The notes below the pieces were generated by a model. That model saw only the letters and a program-made list of their open reading frames with translations, did no database searches and was not told where the DNA came from. From Thiobacillus sp. (GTDB lineage Bacteria; Pseudomonadota; Gammaproteobacteria; Burkholderiales; Thiobacillaceae): a stretch of 64,000 nucleotides of DNA. This document shows, piece after piece, positions 27,964 through 37,416 of this stretch. How positions within the stretch are numbered: position 1 is the first letter of the stretch; every line of letters begins with the position of its first letter. A program made the translations under genes and the position numbers. The DNA lies in assembly GCA_030679915.1 (NCBI GenBank), contig JAUXRY010000002.1, positions 1 through 64,000 of the forward strand, given 5' to 3'.

Positions 27964-28977
27964 TTACGCGGCTTTTTCGTGGTGGTAACCGGTCACGATA
28001 TCCACTTCGGACTTGGATCCCAGGATCACCGGCACGCGCTGGTGCAGGCCATCGGGGCTGAGGTCAAGGATGCGCTCGCGGCCGGTGGTGGCGGCGCCGC
28101 CAGCCTGCTCGACGATGAAGGCCATCGGGTTGGCTTCATACAGCAGACGCAATTTTCCGGCCTTGGCAGGGTCCTTGGTGTCCTTGGGGTACATGAAGAT
28201 GCCGCCACGGGTGAGGATGCGGTGAACTTCGGCGACCATCGAGGCGACCCAGCGCATGTTGAAATCGGTGCCGCGTGGGCCGGTTTTTCCAGCCAGACAC
28301 TCGTCGACGTAGCGCTGTACCGGCTTTTCCCAGAAACGCATGTTGGAGGCGTTGATCGCGAATTCGCGGGTTTCGGTCGGAATTTTCATGCCGGGGTGCG
28401 TCAGCACGAACTCGCCGACGTCACGGTCGAGTGTGAAACCATTGGTGCCGTGACCGAAGGTCAGCACCAGCATGGTCGACGAACCGTAGATGGCGTAGCC
28501 GGCGCACACTTGCTGGGTGCCGGTTTGCAGGAAATCTTCGGTGGTGGCGGCGCGACCGGCGACCGGTGCTTTCAGAATCGAGAAGATGGTGCCAACGGAG
28601 ATATTGACGTCAACGTTGGACGAGCCATCCAGCGGATCGAACACCAGCAGGTATTTGCCGAGCGGGTACTGGTTGGGGATCGGGTAGCAATCGTCCATTT
28701 CTTCCGACGCCATGCCAGCCAGGTGGCCAGCCCACTCGTTGGATTGGATCATGATGTCGTTGGTGATGACGTCGAGCTTTTTCTGCGTTTCGCCCTGCAC
28801 GTTCTCGGAGTCGAGCGAGCCCATCACGCCCAGCAGTGCGCCTTTGTTCACCACGTTGGAAATTGCTTTGCACGCAATCACAACGTCGTTCAAAAGTGAG
28901 GTGAAATCGCCGGTGGCGCCGGCAGTGCGGCGCTGTTCTTCAATGATGAATTGGGTAAGCGTGGTGCCAGTGTGCAT
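27964..28977 (-). CDS. fbp: fructose-1,6-bisphosphatase class I
   Basis: A 337-residue metal-dependent sugar phosphatase that converts fructose 1,6-bisphosphate to fructose 6-phosphate in gluconeogenesis and, in autotrophs, the Calvin cycle. Diagnostic motifs are [27 protein letters not shown] for Mg2+/phosphate binding, and [14 protein letters not shown]. The region [11 protein letters not shown] is also typical. It stands alone with its own terminator. The sequence does not show whether this copy is used in carbon fixation. Confidence 0.95.
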   Translation of the reverse strand: MHTGTTLTQFIIEEQRRTAGATGDFTSLLNDVVIACKAISNVVNKGALLGVMGSLDSENVQGETQKKLDVITNDIMIQSNEWAGHLAGMASEEMDDCYPIPNQYPLGKYLLVFDPLDGSSNVDVNISVGTIFSILKAPVAGRAATTEDFLQTGTQQVCAGYAIYGSSTMLVLTFGHGTNGFTLDRDVGEFVLTHPGMKIPTETREFAINASNMRFWEKPVQRYVDECLAGKTGPRGTDFNMRWVASMVAEVHRILTRGGIFMYPKDTKDPAKAGKLRLLYEANPMAFIVEQAGGAATTGRERILDLSPDGLHQRVPVILGSKSEVDIVTGYHHEKAA

Positions 28978-29116
28978 GGGAAAACTCCGAAAAAGCGGTA
29001 AATAAGCAAATCAGAATATTATACATGACGGCCGTTCAAAGATGACCTGAGTGGCGATGTGAAGTGTAGTCAAGCCAAAGCGGAAGCGCGTGACGAAACA
29101 ACTTGGATTTGAGACG

Positions 29117-29560
29117 CTAGGCGGGTCCCAGCGTCTTGGCATACGCATGTTGTGTTTTGATGCGGGCATAGCCCAGGGTTTCGTAAAAAGGATGAGATGC
29201 CGTCCGGGCGACGTTTGAACTCACCCAAAGGGTGGAGACGCCTTGAGACGCAGCCCATTGTTCCGTAGCGGCCACGAGCGCATGACCTATGCCGGCACGC
29301 TGTTGGGTGGCGGCGACAACCAGGCCGACAATTTCGACGATGTCACCCGACTCTAGAATAAGCCGACGTTCTGCCGCTATCCAGCCAAGCAGAGGGGGTG
29401 TATCCCCCACGGCAACAGCAATAAAGTGATCTGGGCGCTGTAGTAAAGCATGAAGTCGTGATTCGATTTTGGGGAGGGAATGGGTGTAGCCGAGTTCGAG
29501 GGTGAGGCGGGCAAGTTCAGGCGCATCGGATCGTTTGGCGGGTCGAACAAGGCATGACAT
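29117..29560 (-). CDS. GNAT family N-acetyltransferase
   Basis: A 147-residue single-domain acetyltransferase. The N-terminal strand VRPAKRSDAPELARLT and the acetyl-CoA motif QQRAGIGHALVAATEQWA, with the pyrophosphate loop RxGIG, are clear. SNVARTASHPFYETLGYA forms motif B. A strong ribosome site (AGGGGG) precedes the ATG. The acetyl acceptor cannot be predicted. It follows the tonB-like gene on the same strand after 29 nt. Confidence 0.85.
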   Translation of the reverse strand: MSCLVRPAKRSDAPELARLTLELGYTHSLPKIESRLHALLQRPDHFIAVAVGDTPPLLGWIAAERRLILESGDIVEIVGLVVAATQQRAGIGHALVAATEQWAASQGVSTLWVSSNVARTASHPFYETLGYARIKTQHAYAKTLGPA

Positions 29561-29589
29561 GCAACCCCCTTCGCGCAGGGCAATTCAAA

Positions 29590-30480
29590 TTATTCCGTCC
29601 CGACCAGCTGGTCGGAGCGGGTAAAGGTCCAGGTGCGGGTAATCGACAAGATATCGGCCTTCTTGCGCATGTCATCAGGAAATACGGCATATGGGGCGGC
29701 CATTTCGACAATTTTGATGGCGGCGGCGTCCAGTATCTTGGAGCCGGACGTTCGATCTACTTCAACCGTTTCGATGCGGCCGTTGGCATAAATTGATACG
29801 GTGAGCTTGAGGCTGCCGTAAATACCCTGCCGCCGCGCAGCTTCTGGATAGTTGACGTTGCCCACGCGCTCGACCTTGGTGATCCAGTCTTCGACGTAGC
29901 GTGCAAACGCATACTCTTTGACGTTGGCACCGACAAAAGCACGCTTGGGTCGCTTCTGGTAGTCGTCCCATTGCTGCGAAATACGCGCCTGCAGATTGGC
30001 CATTTCACGCGCTTGCTGGTTGATCTGGCTGGTGTCGATGGTGGGCTGAACCGGCGTGGGCGGAGCAGACAAGGGCTGGTTTTGTACCTGGGCGGCGGGC
30101 TGTAACTGGGTCAGCAGGGTTTTGGCTTGCTGTTCGAGATCCGCCACACGTGCTTTCAATGCGGTTTCTTCAGCACCCGTCTGGGTTTTGCTGCTGGCGG
30201 GCAGGGGGCTCTTCAGCCGCCGGTCTTCGTCAGTGTTACCGCCACCCGCCAGATTTACCTGTGCCAGCGCGTCGGGGTTCAGCGGCGACTCTGCAGTTTT
30301 GGCATTGACCAGCACCACTTCCATCGGCAGGTTCGGGTCTTCGAACAGGCGCGGGTTGATTTGCACAAACTGGGTCGACAGGACCATGCCGTGCACCGCG
30401 GCCGACGCCAGCATGGCCAGCGCCATGCGCGTGCCTTGCTTGGAGGGTTCTGCGAGATGGGGAGTGGGGGCGGTGACCAT
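29590..30480 (-). CDS. TonB-family energy transducer
   Basis: A 296-residue periplasm-spanning protein. One membrane helix near residues 19-36 is followed by a Pro/Gln-rich periplasmic linker with a coiled-coil-like stretch (KARVADLEQQAKTLLTQL). The C-terminal TonB domain is YPEAARRQGIYGSLKLTVSIYANGRIETVEVDRTSG. It would carry proton-motive force to outer-membrane receptors, but exbB and exbD are not next to it. I use the ATG at 30480; an in-frame TTG seven codons upstream is possible. Confidence 0.85.
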   Translation of the reverse strand: MVTAPTPHLAEPSKQGTRMALAMLASAAVHGMVLSTQFVQINPRLFEDPNLPMEVVLVNAKTAESPLNPDALAQVNLAGGGNTDEDRRLKSPLPASSKTQTGAEETALKARVADLEQQAKTLLTQLQPAAQVQNQPLSAPPTPVQPTIDTSQINQQAREMANLQARISQQWDDYQKRPKRAFVGANVKEYAFARYVEDWITKVERVGNVNYPEAARRQGIYGSLKLTVSIYANGRIETVEVDRTSGSKILDAAAIKIVEMAAPYAVFPDDMRKKADILSITRTWTFTRSDQLVGTE

Positions 30481-30509
30481 GAGGGTTAACTTTACAGGCA
30501 AGCCTGATT

Positions 30510-32378
30510 CTACGGAACGACCAGGCTGCTGTCAGTCGGCGTTTCCAGTGTTTCCAGTAATTCGGCATGAAAGCTGATATCGAGCAGGTCAATACTCGAC
30601 AGTGCCAGCCTTACTTTGGAACCCGGCGCGACCCCGGCGACCGAGGGCGCACGCGTCACCAATGGCAGACTGTCGAAGCGCACCAGATCGTCACGAATCA
30701 CGCTGGCGGTGACTTCGGTGATGCTTTCCTGCATTAGCCAGCGCAGCATCCAGTAGCGTTCCAGCCGGCGTTGGAACTCATTGTAGGCATCGTAGGCCAA
30801 CTCGAATTCGCGCACCACCGAGAACAGTTGTTCGCTACGGGGCGGATAGGCCGGGTCGGTTTGCTGCACCAGCGAAATCAGCTGACGCTGGTTGACCAGG
30901 TCGACATAGCGGCGCAATGGCGACGACGACCACGCATACTGGTCGACGCCGAGACCGACGTGCGGATCGGGTGACGTCGTCATCCGGGTTTTACCGCCCG
31001 ATTGCGCGCGATAGATGCCGGGAATCTTGTTTTCAGCCAGCCACCCACCCCAGTGCGCGTTGGCGAAAATCATGAATTCCGACACCACCTTGTCTATGGG
31101 GCTGCCGCGTTTGCGCGGCACAATGCTGACGCGCTCGCCATCGACCTTGAAGTTGTAGTCGACGCGATCGACGGTATCGGCCTTGCCGCGCCCTGCTTCG
31201 AGGACTGCGGCAAAATCATGCAGCCATTCAAGCTCGCGGCGGTAGGGATAGTCGACTACGTCCGGGTTACGCAGGGTGTAGGCATTGAATTCGACTTCCA
31301 GTAATTCGTGGCGCAGGTTGTCGGCGATGTGCACCATCTCGAGCCTGGTTTCGGTGCCGAGCACGCGCAGGTCGGGCGCGACGTCGATGTACAGCGACAA
31401 GGCCGGACAATCGTGGGTTTCGCCCAGCGTGTAATGGTGGATCAGCGCATCTGGCAGCATGGTGATCTTGTTGCCGGGGAAATAAACCGTCGACAACCGC
31501 TCGCGTGCAACTTTGTCGAGTTCCGAGCCGGGCGCGATACCGAGTGCTGGTGCAGCGATGTGGATGCCGACCCGGATGTTGCCGTCGTCCAGCCATTGCA
31601 CCGACAAGGCATCATCGATTTCGGTGGTCGCCTCATCGTCCATCGAAAACGCGCGCACCGTGCTGCGTGGCAAGGCAGGAGGGTCAACCGGTTCGGTTAC
31701 CTCGGCAAATCCGGTGCCGCGCGGAAAGTGTTCCAGCTGGAAGCAGGCCTGATGAAACTCGAGGGTTGACGGAATGGCGCCGCAGCGTTCGATCAGCCGC
31801 AGCTGTGACAATCCGGTCGCTGCCGCTGCATCTTCCAGCGCCTTGTATTCCAGCGTGTTCTTGTCTGGCGCGATCAGAATGCGCGGTACCAGCGAGACGT
31901 ATTCTTCGGGTAGCCGGAATGCAGTCAGTTCTGCAGCCAGGTTCGCTTGCCGTTCGGCAGCGAGCCGTTTTTTCTCCTGTCCGGCCTTGGCGGCTGCCAA
32001 TGTTTCGGTGGGCGCCGGACGGTAGCGGCCTTTGCCTTTTTTGTGAAAATAGATCGGCGAGCTGTGCAGCTTCAGCAACAACGCAACGGCTTCGGCCGGG
32101 CGTGGCGTGTGGCCGTAATATTCCTGCGTCAGTTGCTCGAAACCGAATTCGTCTGTTCCCGCGGCTTCCCACAAAAAATCGGCGTCGAGTTCGGCCGCAA
32201 GGGTTTCAGCCTCGGCCATTACTTCATTCGGTGTGGGCGCGGCAAAGCGCAGCAGCAGATTGGCCGCCTTGATTTTGCTGCGCTTGCCCGAGGCTGTCTC
32301 AACCTGTGCCGTGGCGTCGGTTTCGGACAGGATGGAACCGGCCTTGAAGTGGCCGTCTTCTTCAAAAATAACGTGCAT
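30510..32378 (-). CDS. RNB-domain ribonuclease (RNase II/R family)
   Basis: A 622-residue 3'-5' exoribonuclease. An N-terminal winged and OB-like region precedes the catalytic RNB domain, whose Mg2+-binding signature is MDDEATTEIDDALSVQW. Later signatures are HYTLGETHDCPALS and SSPLRRYVDLVNQRQLISL. A short S1-like tail follows (GSKVRLALSSIDLLDISF). It lacks the long basic C-terminus of RNase R, so it is closer to the smaller RNB proteins common in betaproteobacteria. The substrate is not defined here. Its gene precedes the tonB-like gene. Confidence 0.88.
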   Translation of the reverse strand: MHVIFEEDGHFKAGSILSETDATAQVETASGKRSKIKAANLLLRFAAPTPNEVMAEAETLAAELDADFLWEAAGTDEFGFEQLTQEYYGHTPRPAEAVALLLKLHSSPIYFHKKGKGRYRPAPTETLAAAKAGQEKKRLAAERQANLAAELTAFRLPEEYVSLVPRILIAPDKNTLEYKALEDAAAATGLSQLRLIERCGAIPSTLEFHQACFQLEHFPRGTGFAEVTEPVDPPALPRSTVRAFSMDDEATTEIDDALSVQWLDDGNIRVGIHIAAPALGIAPGSELDKVARERLSTVYFPGNKITMLPDALIHHYTLGETHDCPALSLYIDVAPDLRVLGTETRLEMVHIADNLRHELLEVEFNAYTLRNPDVVDYPYRRELEWLHDFAAVLEAGRGKADTVDRVDYNFKVDGERVSIVPRKRGSPIDKVVSEFMIFANAHWGGWLAENKIPGIYRAQSGGKTRMTTSPDPHVGLGVDQYAWSSSPLRRYVDLVNQRQLISLVQQTDPAYPPRSEQLFSVVREFELAYDAYNEFQRRLERYWMLRWLMQESITEVTASVIRDDLVRFDSLPLVTRAPSVAGVAPGSKVRLALSSIDLLDISFHAELLETLETPTDSSLVVP

Positions 32379-32384
32379 GGAAAA

Positions 32385-32942
32385 TCAGAAATCCAGAATG
32401 GTTTGAAAGTGACGCTCGAAATGGGTAAAGCCGTGATCGCCGCCTTCTTCAATAAGTTGCGTGGCTCCTGCATAGTAGATTACCGCATCGCGGTAATCGA
32501 GTATCTCGTCTGCCTTTTGCGCCAGCAACAGGTAGCGCTCGGGTCGGGTAATGTGCTCAACGTCCAGCGCAGCCATTTCGGCCAGGTGTGCATCGGTCAA
32601 AACCCATTTTTCGCCTGTGTGCCAGTTGGTTTGGGTGCCGATGGCAGTGCGCATGAGTTTGTGTGCGTGTACCGCAGGATTGACCAGCACCGCTTTCCAG
32701 CCGTTTTTTTCAGCCAGCCAGGTTGCGTAAAAGCCGCCTAGCGAGCTGCCTACAACCGTGACCGTAGCGGGTTTTGTCCTCGCCAGAGTTGATTCGATTT
32801 TGATGATGGCTTCACGCGGGCTGTTGGGCAGTGCCGGGCAGTAGTAATCTGCCAGCCGGCCAATACGCGCCATGTGCTCACCCAGTTGCCTGGCCTTGCC
32901 GGAAGCGGGGGAGGAATTGAAGCCGTGGAGATAGACGATCAT
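32385..32942 (-). CDS. YqiA/YcfP-like esterase
   Basis: A 185-residue alpha/beta-hydrolase. It starts MIVYLHGFNSSPASGKARQL and has the nucleophile elbow VVGSSLGGFYATWLA. The later His lies in EEGGDHGFTHFERH. This matches the small YqiA-type esterases acting on short acyl esters. It is upstream of the RNB ribonuclease gene with a 6-nt gap, so the two are likely cotranscribed. The physiological substrate is unknown. Confidence 0.85.
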   Translation of the reverse strand: MIVYLHGFNSSPASGKARQLGEHMARIGRLADYYCPALPNSPREAIIKIESTLARTKPATVTVVGSSLGGFYATWLAEKNGWKAVLVNPAVHAHKLMRTAIGTQTNWHTGEKWVLTDAHLAEMAALDVEHITRPERYLLLAQKADEILDYRDAVIYYAGATQLIEEGGDHGFTHFERHFQTILDF

Positions 32943-32990
32943 TTGCGGATTTTACCGGGGAGGGGGGGATTCCTGAAATCTACGCTCGCC

Positions 32991-33205
32991 ACCGTTCGCC
33001 CTGAGCTTGTCGAAGGGCTGTCAACAGTAGTGGAGTGCCTTGCAGGAGCACCGACCGTTGGCCGGGGGTAGCCCGGCAGCAAGTCACATTTATTGTATCG
33101 CCCAGAAAAGTAACCAAAAGAAGGCGACCCCCGGCCAACGGTCAGCCGTCCTGCGAATATTTCAACTATCGCCAACAGCGCTTCGACAGGCTCAGCGCGA
33201 ACGGT
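32991..33205. repeat. nested inverted-repeat element (REP-like)
   Basis: The 302-nt gap between the esterase and mpl genes holds no gene. An outer inverted repeat pairs 32991-33021 with 33175-33205 (28 of 31 positions complementary), and each arm contains a TTCGACA/TGTCGAA core. An inner exact 17-bp inverted repeat pairs 33053-33069 with 33127-33143. The arms match the widespread TTCGACAGGCTCAGCGCGAAC-type intergenic repeat seen in many proteobacteria. This is a multi-copy, non-coding element, possibly mobilised by a RAYT-type transposase elsewhere. Confidence 0.8.
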
Positions 33206-33244
33206 GGTTAAGGTAGTGCGCTGCAACCACCACCGCATCCTTCC

Positions 33245-34669
33245 TTACGCATACCCCCCATACCGATGCATCGGTGTCAGCACAATGTCCTCGTGGTAGT
33301 GGTGATGCAAGGAGTCCAGCAATTTGGCATGAATTCCGCCGAAACCGCCATTGCTCATCATCAATATGTGGTCACCAGGACGAGCCTCCAGAACCAGCTG
33401 ATTGACGAGTTGGTCCAAGTCGTTGAATACGCGTGCCTTCTCGCCCAAGGGCGCAAGCGCTTCGGAAGCGTCCCAGCCAAGGTTGGCGTCAAAGCAGTAG
33501 ACGAGGTCGGCATTGACGAGGCTGGCGGGTAGGGCGGCTTTCATGACGCCGAGTTTCATCGTGTTTGAACGCGGCTCCAATACAGCGAGGATGCGAGCTT
33601 TGCCAACTTTCAGGCGTAAGCCATCCAGCGTAGTGGTGATGGCCGTGGGGTGGTGCGCAAAATCGTCATAAACGGTAATGCCGTGGACTGAACCCCGGTT
33701 TTCCATGCGGCGCTTGACGTTCTCGAAGCGGCTCAAGGCATCGATCGCGACCGCTGCCGGAACGCCTGCGTGTCTCGCGGCAGCAATAGCAGCGAGCGCA
33801 TTCAAACGATTGTGTTCACCAATAAGATCCCAATTCAGTCGGCCCTGGAGCGTGGTATTGAAGAAAATGTCAAAGCTTCCATGCTCATCGGGAAGGCCGG
33901 CGGTCCACCCGGTTGAATCGGTGGTCTGTTCGTTTGCGTCTGCACCAAAGCGCTCCACCGGTGTCCAGAGACCGCACGCGAGGACACGGTCAAGATCGGC
34001 ATCACGGCCATGCGCTACCACAAGTCCATTTCCCGGAATGGTACGAACCAAATGGTGAAACTGGGTTTCAATGGCTGCAAGGTCAGGGAAAATGTCGGCG
34101 TGATCGTATTCCAGATTGTTAAGAATGACGGTACGCGGGCGGTAATGAACAAATTTCGAACGTTTGTCGAAAAAGGCAGTGTCATATTCGTCAGCTTCGA
34201 TGACGAAAAAGGGCGTGTCGGTCAGCCGCGCAGAGATGCCGAAGTTTTGTGGAATACCGCCGATCAAAAAGCCGGGGCGCATCTTTGCATCGTCAAGTAT
34301 CCACGCCAGCATGGCTGAGGTGGTGGTCTTGCCGTGAGTGCCGGCAACAGCAAGCACCCATTTATCGTGCAGAACGTTATCCGCCAGCCATTGCGGACCG
34401 GACGTGTAGGGCAGGTTGCGGTCGAGAATGGCTTCCATTAATGGGTTGCCACGCATAACCACATTGCCCACCACAAACATATCGGGATTGCGATCAATCT
34501 GGTTGGCATCCCAGCCTTCGATCAACTCGATCCCCAGGGCACGCAGCTGGTCGGACATCGGCGGGTAAACGTTGGCATCACAACCCGTGACAGTGTGGCC
34601 GGCGGCGCGCGCTATCGCAGCCAGACCGCCCATGAAAGTGCCGCAAATACCAAGAATGTGCAGATGCAT
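33245..34669 (-). CDS. mpl: UDP-MurNAc:L-Ala-gamma-D-Glu-meso-DAP ligase
   Basis: Mpl recycles murein tripeptide by joining it to UDP-MurNAc with ATP, in the cytoplasm. The 474-residue protein starts MHLHILGICGTFMGGLAAIA, the Mpl form of the Mur-ligase Rossmann motif. The ATP loop GTHGKTTTS has K114. The central YDTAFFDKRSKFVHYRPRT and NLEYDHADIF motifs and the C-terminal domain (LEPRSNTMKLG) are complete. A repeat element lies just after its stop. Confidence 0.94.
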   Translation of the reverse strand: MHLHILGICGTFMGGLAAIARAAGHTVTGCDANVYPPMSDQLRALGIELIEGWDANQIDRNPDMFVVGNVVMRGNPLMEAILDRNLPYTSGPQWLADNVLHDKWVLAVAGTHGKTTTSAMLAWILDDAKMRPGFLIGGIPQNFGISARLTDTPFFVIEADEYDTAFFDKRSKFVHYRPRTVILNNLEYDHADIFPDLAAIETQFHHLVRTIPGNGLVVAHGRDADLDRVLACGLWTPVERFGADANEQTTDSTGWTAGLPDEHGSFDIFFNTTLQGRLNWDLIGEHNRLNALAAIAAARHAGVPAAVAIDALSRFENVKRRMENRGSVHGITVYDDFAHHPTAITTTLDGLRLKVGKARILAVLEPRSNTMKLGVMKAALPASLVNADLVYCFDANLGWDASEALAPLGEKARVFNDLDQLVNQLVLEARPGDHILMMSNGGFGGIHAKLLDSLHHHYHEDIVLTPMHRYGGYA

Positions 34670-34722
34670 GATGTGTGCTGAGTATCCCGCTGTGTTGGGT
34701 TGAGAACGATGGAGAGCGTGAA

Positions 34723-36639
34723 TTATCCCACAGCTGTTGCGCGTGCTTGCTGGATTAAATGGGTGAGCAACGCGCGTAGCTTGGCTGGGCGAAGCGGCTT
34801 GTGCAGCAAGGGGAAACCCGCGCGACTTATATGCAGAATAGTATCGGGCGCGGTATCGCCGGTGACCAGAATGGCTGGAATATCGCGGTTATATTTTTGT
34901 CGCAACCGGGTTATCACTTCGATGCCATCCTTGTCGTCAGGTAGCCTGTAGTCTGAAACGATGACATCCGGTACGCGACCAATGGTGTCCAGCCATTGCA
35001 GGGCTTCATCCGCACTGTGCGCCGTGACCAGATCAATATTCCAGTTGTCGAACAGCTCAGCCATGCCGCGTAAAATCGCACTTTCATCGTCGACCAGAAC
35101 GACCAGCGCATCGCCAGGGATGGGCCCAGGCGCGCTGATCGGCATGGGTGTCTGAATCAGTCTCGCCTCGCCACAGGGCACATCAATACTGAAGATCGAT
35201 CCATGCTGTGGGCGCGATTGCAGGTCGATCCGGTGGCCAAGCAAGCGGCCCAGCCGTGAAACGATGGCGAGCCCCAGTCCTAACCCTTTACTGCGGTCCC
35301 GTGCAGGATTGTGCAACTGCACGAATTCCTGAAAAACACTTTCCAGCTGGTCGGGCGGAATGCCGCGGCCGGTATCGATAACGCTCAATCGAACCATGCG
35401 TCCCCGGCGACGACATGCCACCAGTATGCCGCCGTCATCGGTGTAGCGGATTGCGTTGGCGATCAAATTGGCCAGGATGCGTTCGATGAGTAGCGGGTCG
35501 CTGTAAAGCGTGGCATCGCAGGGGCGAAACCGTAGCCGCAATTGTTTTTCCGCAGCCAGTGCGCTGAACTGCTTGTCAATTTCGCCCAACAACAGCCGTA
35601 GTGAAAAGTGTTCTGGATGCGCTTCGATTGTTCCAGCGTCCAGGCGGGAAATATCAAGCAGTGAATTAAACAGCAACTCCATGGCAGCGGTTGACGCTTC
35701 GATGTTGTCGATCAGGGTTTGCGTCTCGGGTTGTTGGTTACGCGTCTTAAGCGCGGCGACAAATAATGAGAGCGCATGCAGGGGTTGCCGCAGATCGTGG
35801 CTGGCCGCAGCAAAAAATCGAGACTTGGCAAAATTGGCGCGTTCGGCCATGTCCTTTTTGGCGGCAAGATCGGCTGTGGCGTCGCGGATCCTTTTTTCCA
35901 GTTCGCCGCGATGCGTCTGCAAGGCTTCGGCCATGTTGTTGACCCCGGCTGCCAGTGCGCCAACCTCGCCCACTGGTGGCAGTTGGGTGCGCACAGCCAG
36001 ATCGTCACAGGCGAGACGTCCGACCACCTGCCCCACATGCCGTAATTGTCCAGCCAGACGAATGGACAGTCGCCATGCCAATGCGCCGGTGATAACGAAT
36101 GCCAGCAGCATCAGGAGTGCCGCCTGGATCAAGGTGCTGCGTTTGAAAAAGTTGATCTGATCTAACGAGACGCCCACTTCAACGCGACCCAGCAAGGCAT
36201 TGGAAGCACGCGTTGAAGGATCAGCCGGGCGAGCACTCAGATAATCGGCAGCAGGAAAACGAATCTCGGCACGTTGGCTGAAATGGTTCGCTGGAGATTG
36301 TTTGTGTGAGACATCCCCCGTGTGGGCGATCAGCTGTCCGTTGGCGTCGGTGATACGAACAAACGACAACTTGCTCTTATCGGTCTCAGCCTGAAGCAGG
36401 GCGATGGTCCGCGCCGTATTGCTGTTGAGCAGTGTATACGGCAGCGTATCGGATAGATGGCGTGCTGCGTTATAGGCTCGGGTTTGCAGGGTCTCTTCAG
36501 CTGTCGCGAGCGTACGCGTTGTGAAGTAGGCCACCATTCCAAACTCGGTCAGCAAGGCGGGCAGCAAGGCAATCATCAGCATTCGGCTGCGGATGCTATA
36601 GAGCGGCAGACGGATGAGGAAGTTGCGGAAAAAGCCCAC
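34723..36639 (-). CDS. hybrid sensor histidine kinase with C-terminal receiver
   Basis: A 638-residue membrane sensor. Two membrane helices (about 21-41 and 169-190) flank a ~125-residue periplasmic domain, and HAMP-like and coiled-coil segments follow. The HisKA box reads ASHDLRQPLHAL with H281. The ATPase domain has NLIANAIRYTDDGG, DTGRGIP and GLGLGLAIV. A receiver domain begins near ALVVLVDDESAI, and D563 (VSDYRLP) is the phosphoacceptor. The NarL-type regulator gene lies 3 nt upstream, so they form a pair. The signal is unknown. Confidence 0.9.
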   Translation of the reverse strand: MGFFRNFLIRLPLYSIRSRMLMIALLPALLTEFGMVAYFTTRTLATAEETLQTRAYNAARHLSDTLPYTLLNSNTARTIALLQAETDKSKLSFVRITDANGQLIAHTGDVSHKQSPANHFSQRAEIRFPAADYLSARPADPSTRASNALLGRVEVGVSLDQINFFKRSTLIQAALLMLLAFVITGALAWRLSIRLAGQLRHVGQVVGRLACDDLAVRTQLPPVGEVGALAAGVNNMAEALQTHRGELEKRIRDATADLAAKKDMAERANFAKSRFFAAASHDLRQPLHALSLFVAALKTRNQQPETQTLIDNIEASTAAMELLFNSLLDISRLDAGTIEAHPEHFSLRLLLGEIDKQFSALAAEKQLRLRFRPCDATLYSDPLLIERILANLIANAIRYTDDGGILVACRRRGRMVRLSVIDTGRGIPPDQLESVFQEFVQLHNPARDRSKGLGLGLAIVSRLGRLLGHRIDLQSRPQHGSIFSIDVPCGEARLIQTPMPISAPGPIPGDALVVLVDDESAILRGMAELFDNWNIDLVTAHSADEALQWLDTIGRVPDVIVSDYRLPDDKDGIEVITRLRQKYNRDIPAILVTGDTAPDTILHISRAGFPLLHKPLRPAKLRALLTHLIQQARATAVG

Positions 36640-36642
36640 GTT

Positions 36643-37278
36643 CTACGAGGATTGAATTTGCCGCTGGATGGCCAACACGGCTTCGGTGCGGTTGGTGACC
36701 TTGAAGGCACGAAAAATGGCGGCGATGTGGACTTTCACGGTGCTTTCCGACATCGCCAGCATGCCGGCGATGGCCTTGTTCGCGCAGCCTTGCGCGAGCA
36801 GGCGCGCCACTTCAAGTTGACGTGCGGTGAGCCCGCTGTGTTGCAGGTCTTCGAAATCAGCGGGCGCCACGGCGTGCAAACCGTTGTCGCCAAGACAAGC
36901 GGGCATATACAAATCGCCGGATAACACTTGACGCAAGGCCGCCAGCATCATGGTGGTGGAAGTCGCCTTGGGGATATAGCCCAGTGCGCCGGCTTCGAGT
37001 GCGCTGCGAATGTCATACGGCGACTCCGACGCGGACAGCACCACGAGGGGAATATCCGGAAAGCGGCTGCGAAACTGGGTGATGCCTTGCATCCCGACAA
37101 ATCCAGGCATGTTCAGGTCAACCACCGCGAGATCAAGGTCGGTATGGGCGGCCGTCTGCGCAAACAGGCTGGGGTAATCGTGCGCATCGATGATTTCGAC
37201 GGCCGGTTCGAGTTGTGCCAGCACCTGACGCACGCCTTCACGCATCAAGGGATGGTCATCAGCCAATAAGGTTTTCAC
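36643..37278 (-). CDS. NarL/FixJ-type response regulator
   Basis: A 211-residue regulator. The receiver domain has an acidic pocket at D7-D8 and phosphoacceptor D54 (VVDLNMPG). The LuxR-type helix-turn-helix is GLTARQLEVARLLAQGCANKAIAGMLAMSESTVKVHIAAIFRAF near residues 149-190. It starts at GTG (37278), with AGGGAG seven bases upstream. That ribosome site is in the 3' arm of a 7-bp hairpin. Its partner kinase follows immediately. Target genes cannot be told from the sequence. Confidence 0.9.
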   Translation of the reverse strand: MKTLLADDHPLMREGVRQVLAQLEPAVEIIDAHDYPSLFAQTAAHTDLDLAVVDLNMPGFVGMQGITQFRSRFPDIPLVVLSASESPYDIRSALEAGALGYIPKATSTTMMLAALRQVLSGDLYMPACLGDNGLHAVAPADFEDLQHSGLTARQLEVARLLAQGCANKAIAGMLAMSESTVKVHIAAIFRAFKVTNRTEAVLAIQRQIQSS

Positions 37279-37286
37279 GTGAGCGC

Positions 37287-37303
37287 TCCCTGCATGGCAG
37301 GGA
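37287..37303 (-). promoter_or_regulatory. leader hairpin covering the ribosome site of the response regulator
   Basis: TCCCTGC-ATG-GCAGGGA forms a 7-bp stem with a 3-nt loop. On the minus-strand mRNA its 3' arm (GCAGGGA) contains the Shine-Dalgarno sequence of the GTG start at 37278. Pairing would reduce translation. Confidence 0.4.
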
Positions 37304-37416
37304 TTTTAGTACGACTCCTGTCGAATATCGTGATGTTTGACCCGACGGGTGTCCACAGCAAAACATTTTTCGCAGATGAACCGACGCTTTAAAGCGGATG
37401 AATGGTCTGAAAAGGC

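Noticed and set aside
32939-33238. 99-residue minus-strand frame in the gap before mpl
   Set aside because: It is the translation of a dispersed inverted repeat (RAEPVEALL, STSSGRT-type runs). Such frames recur in many genomes and are not genes.
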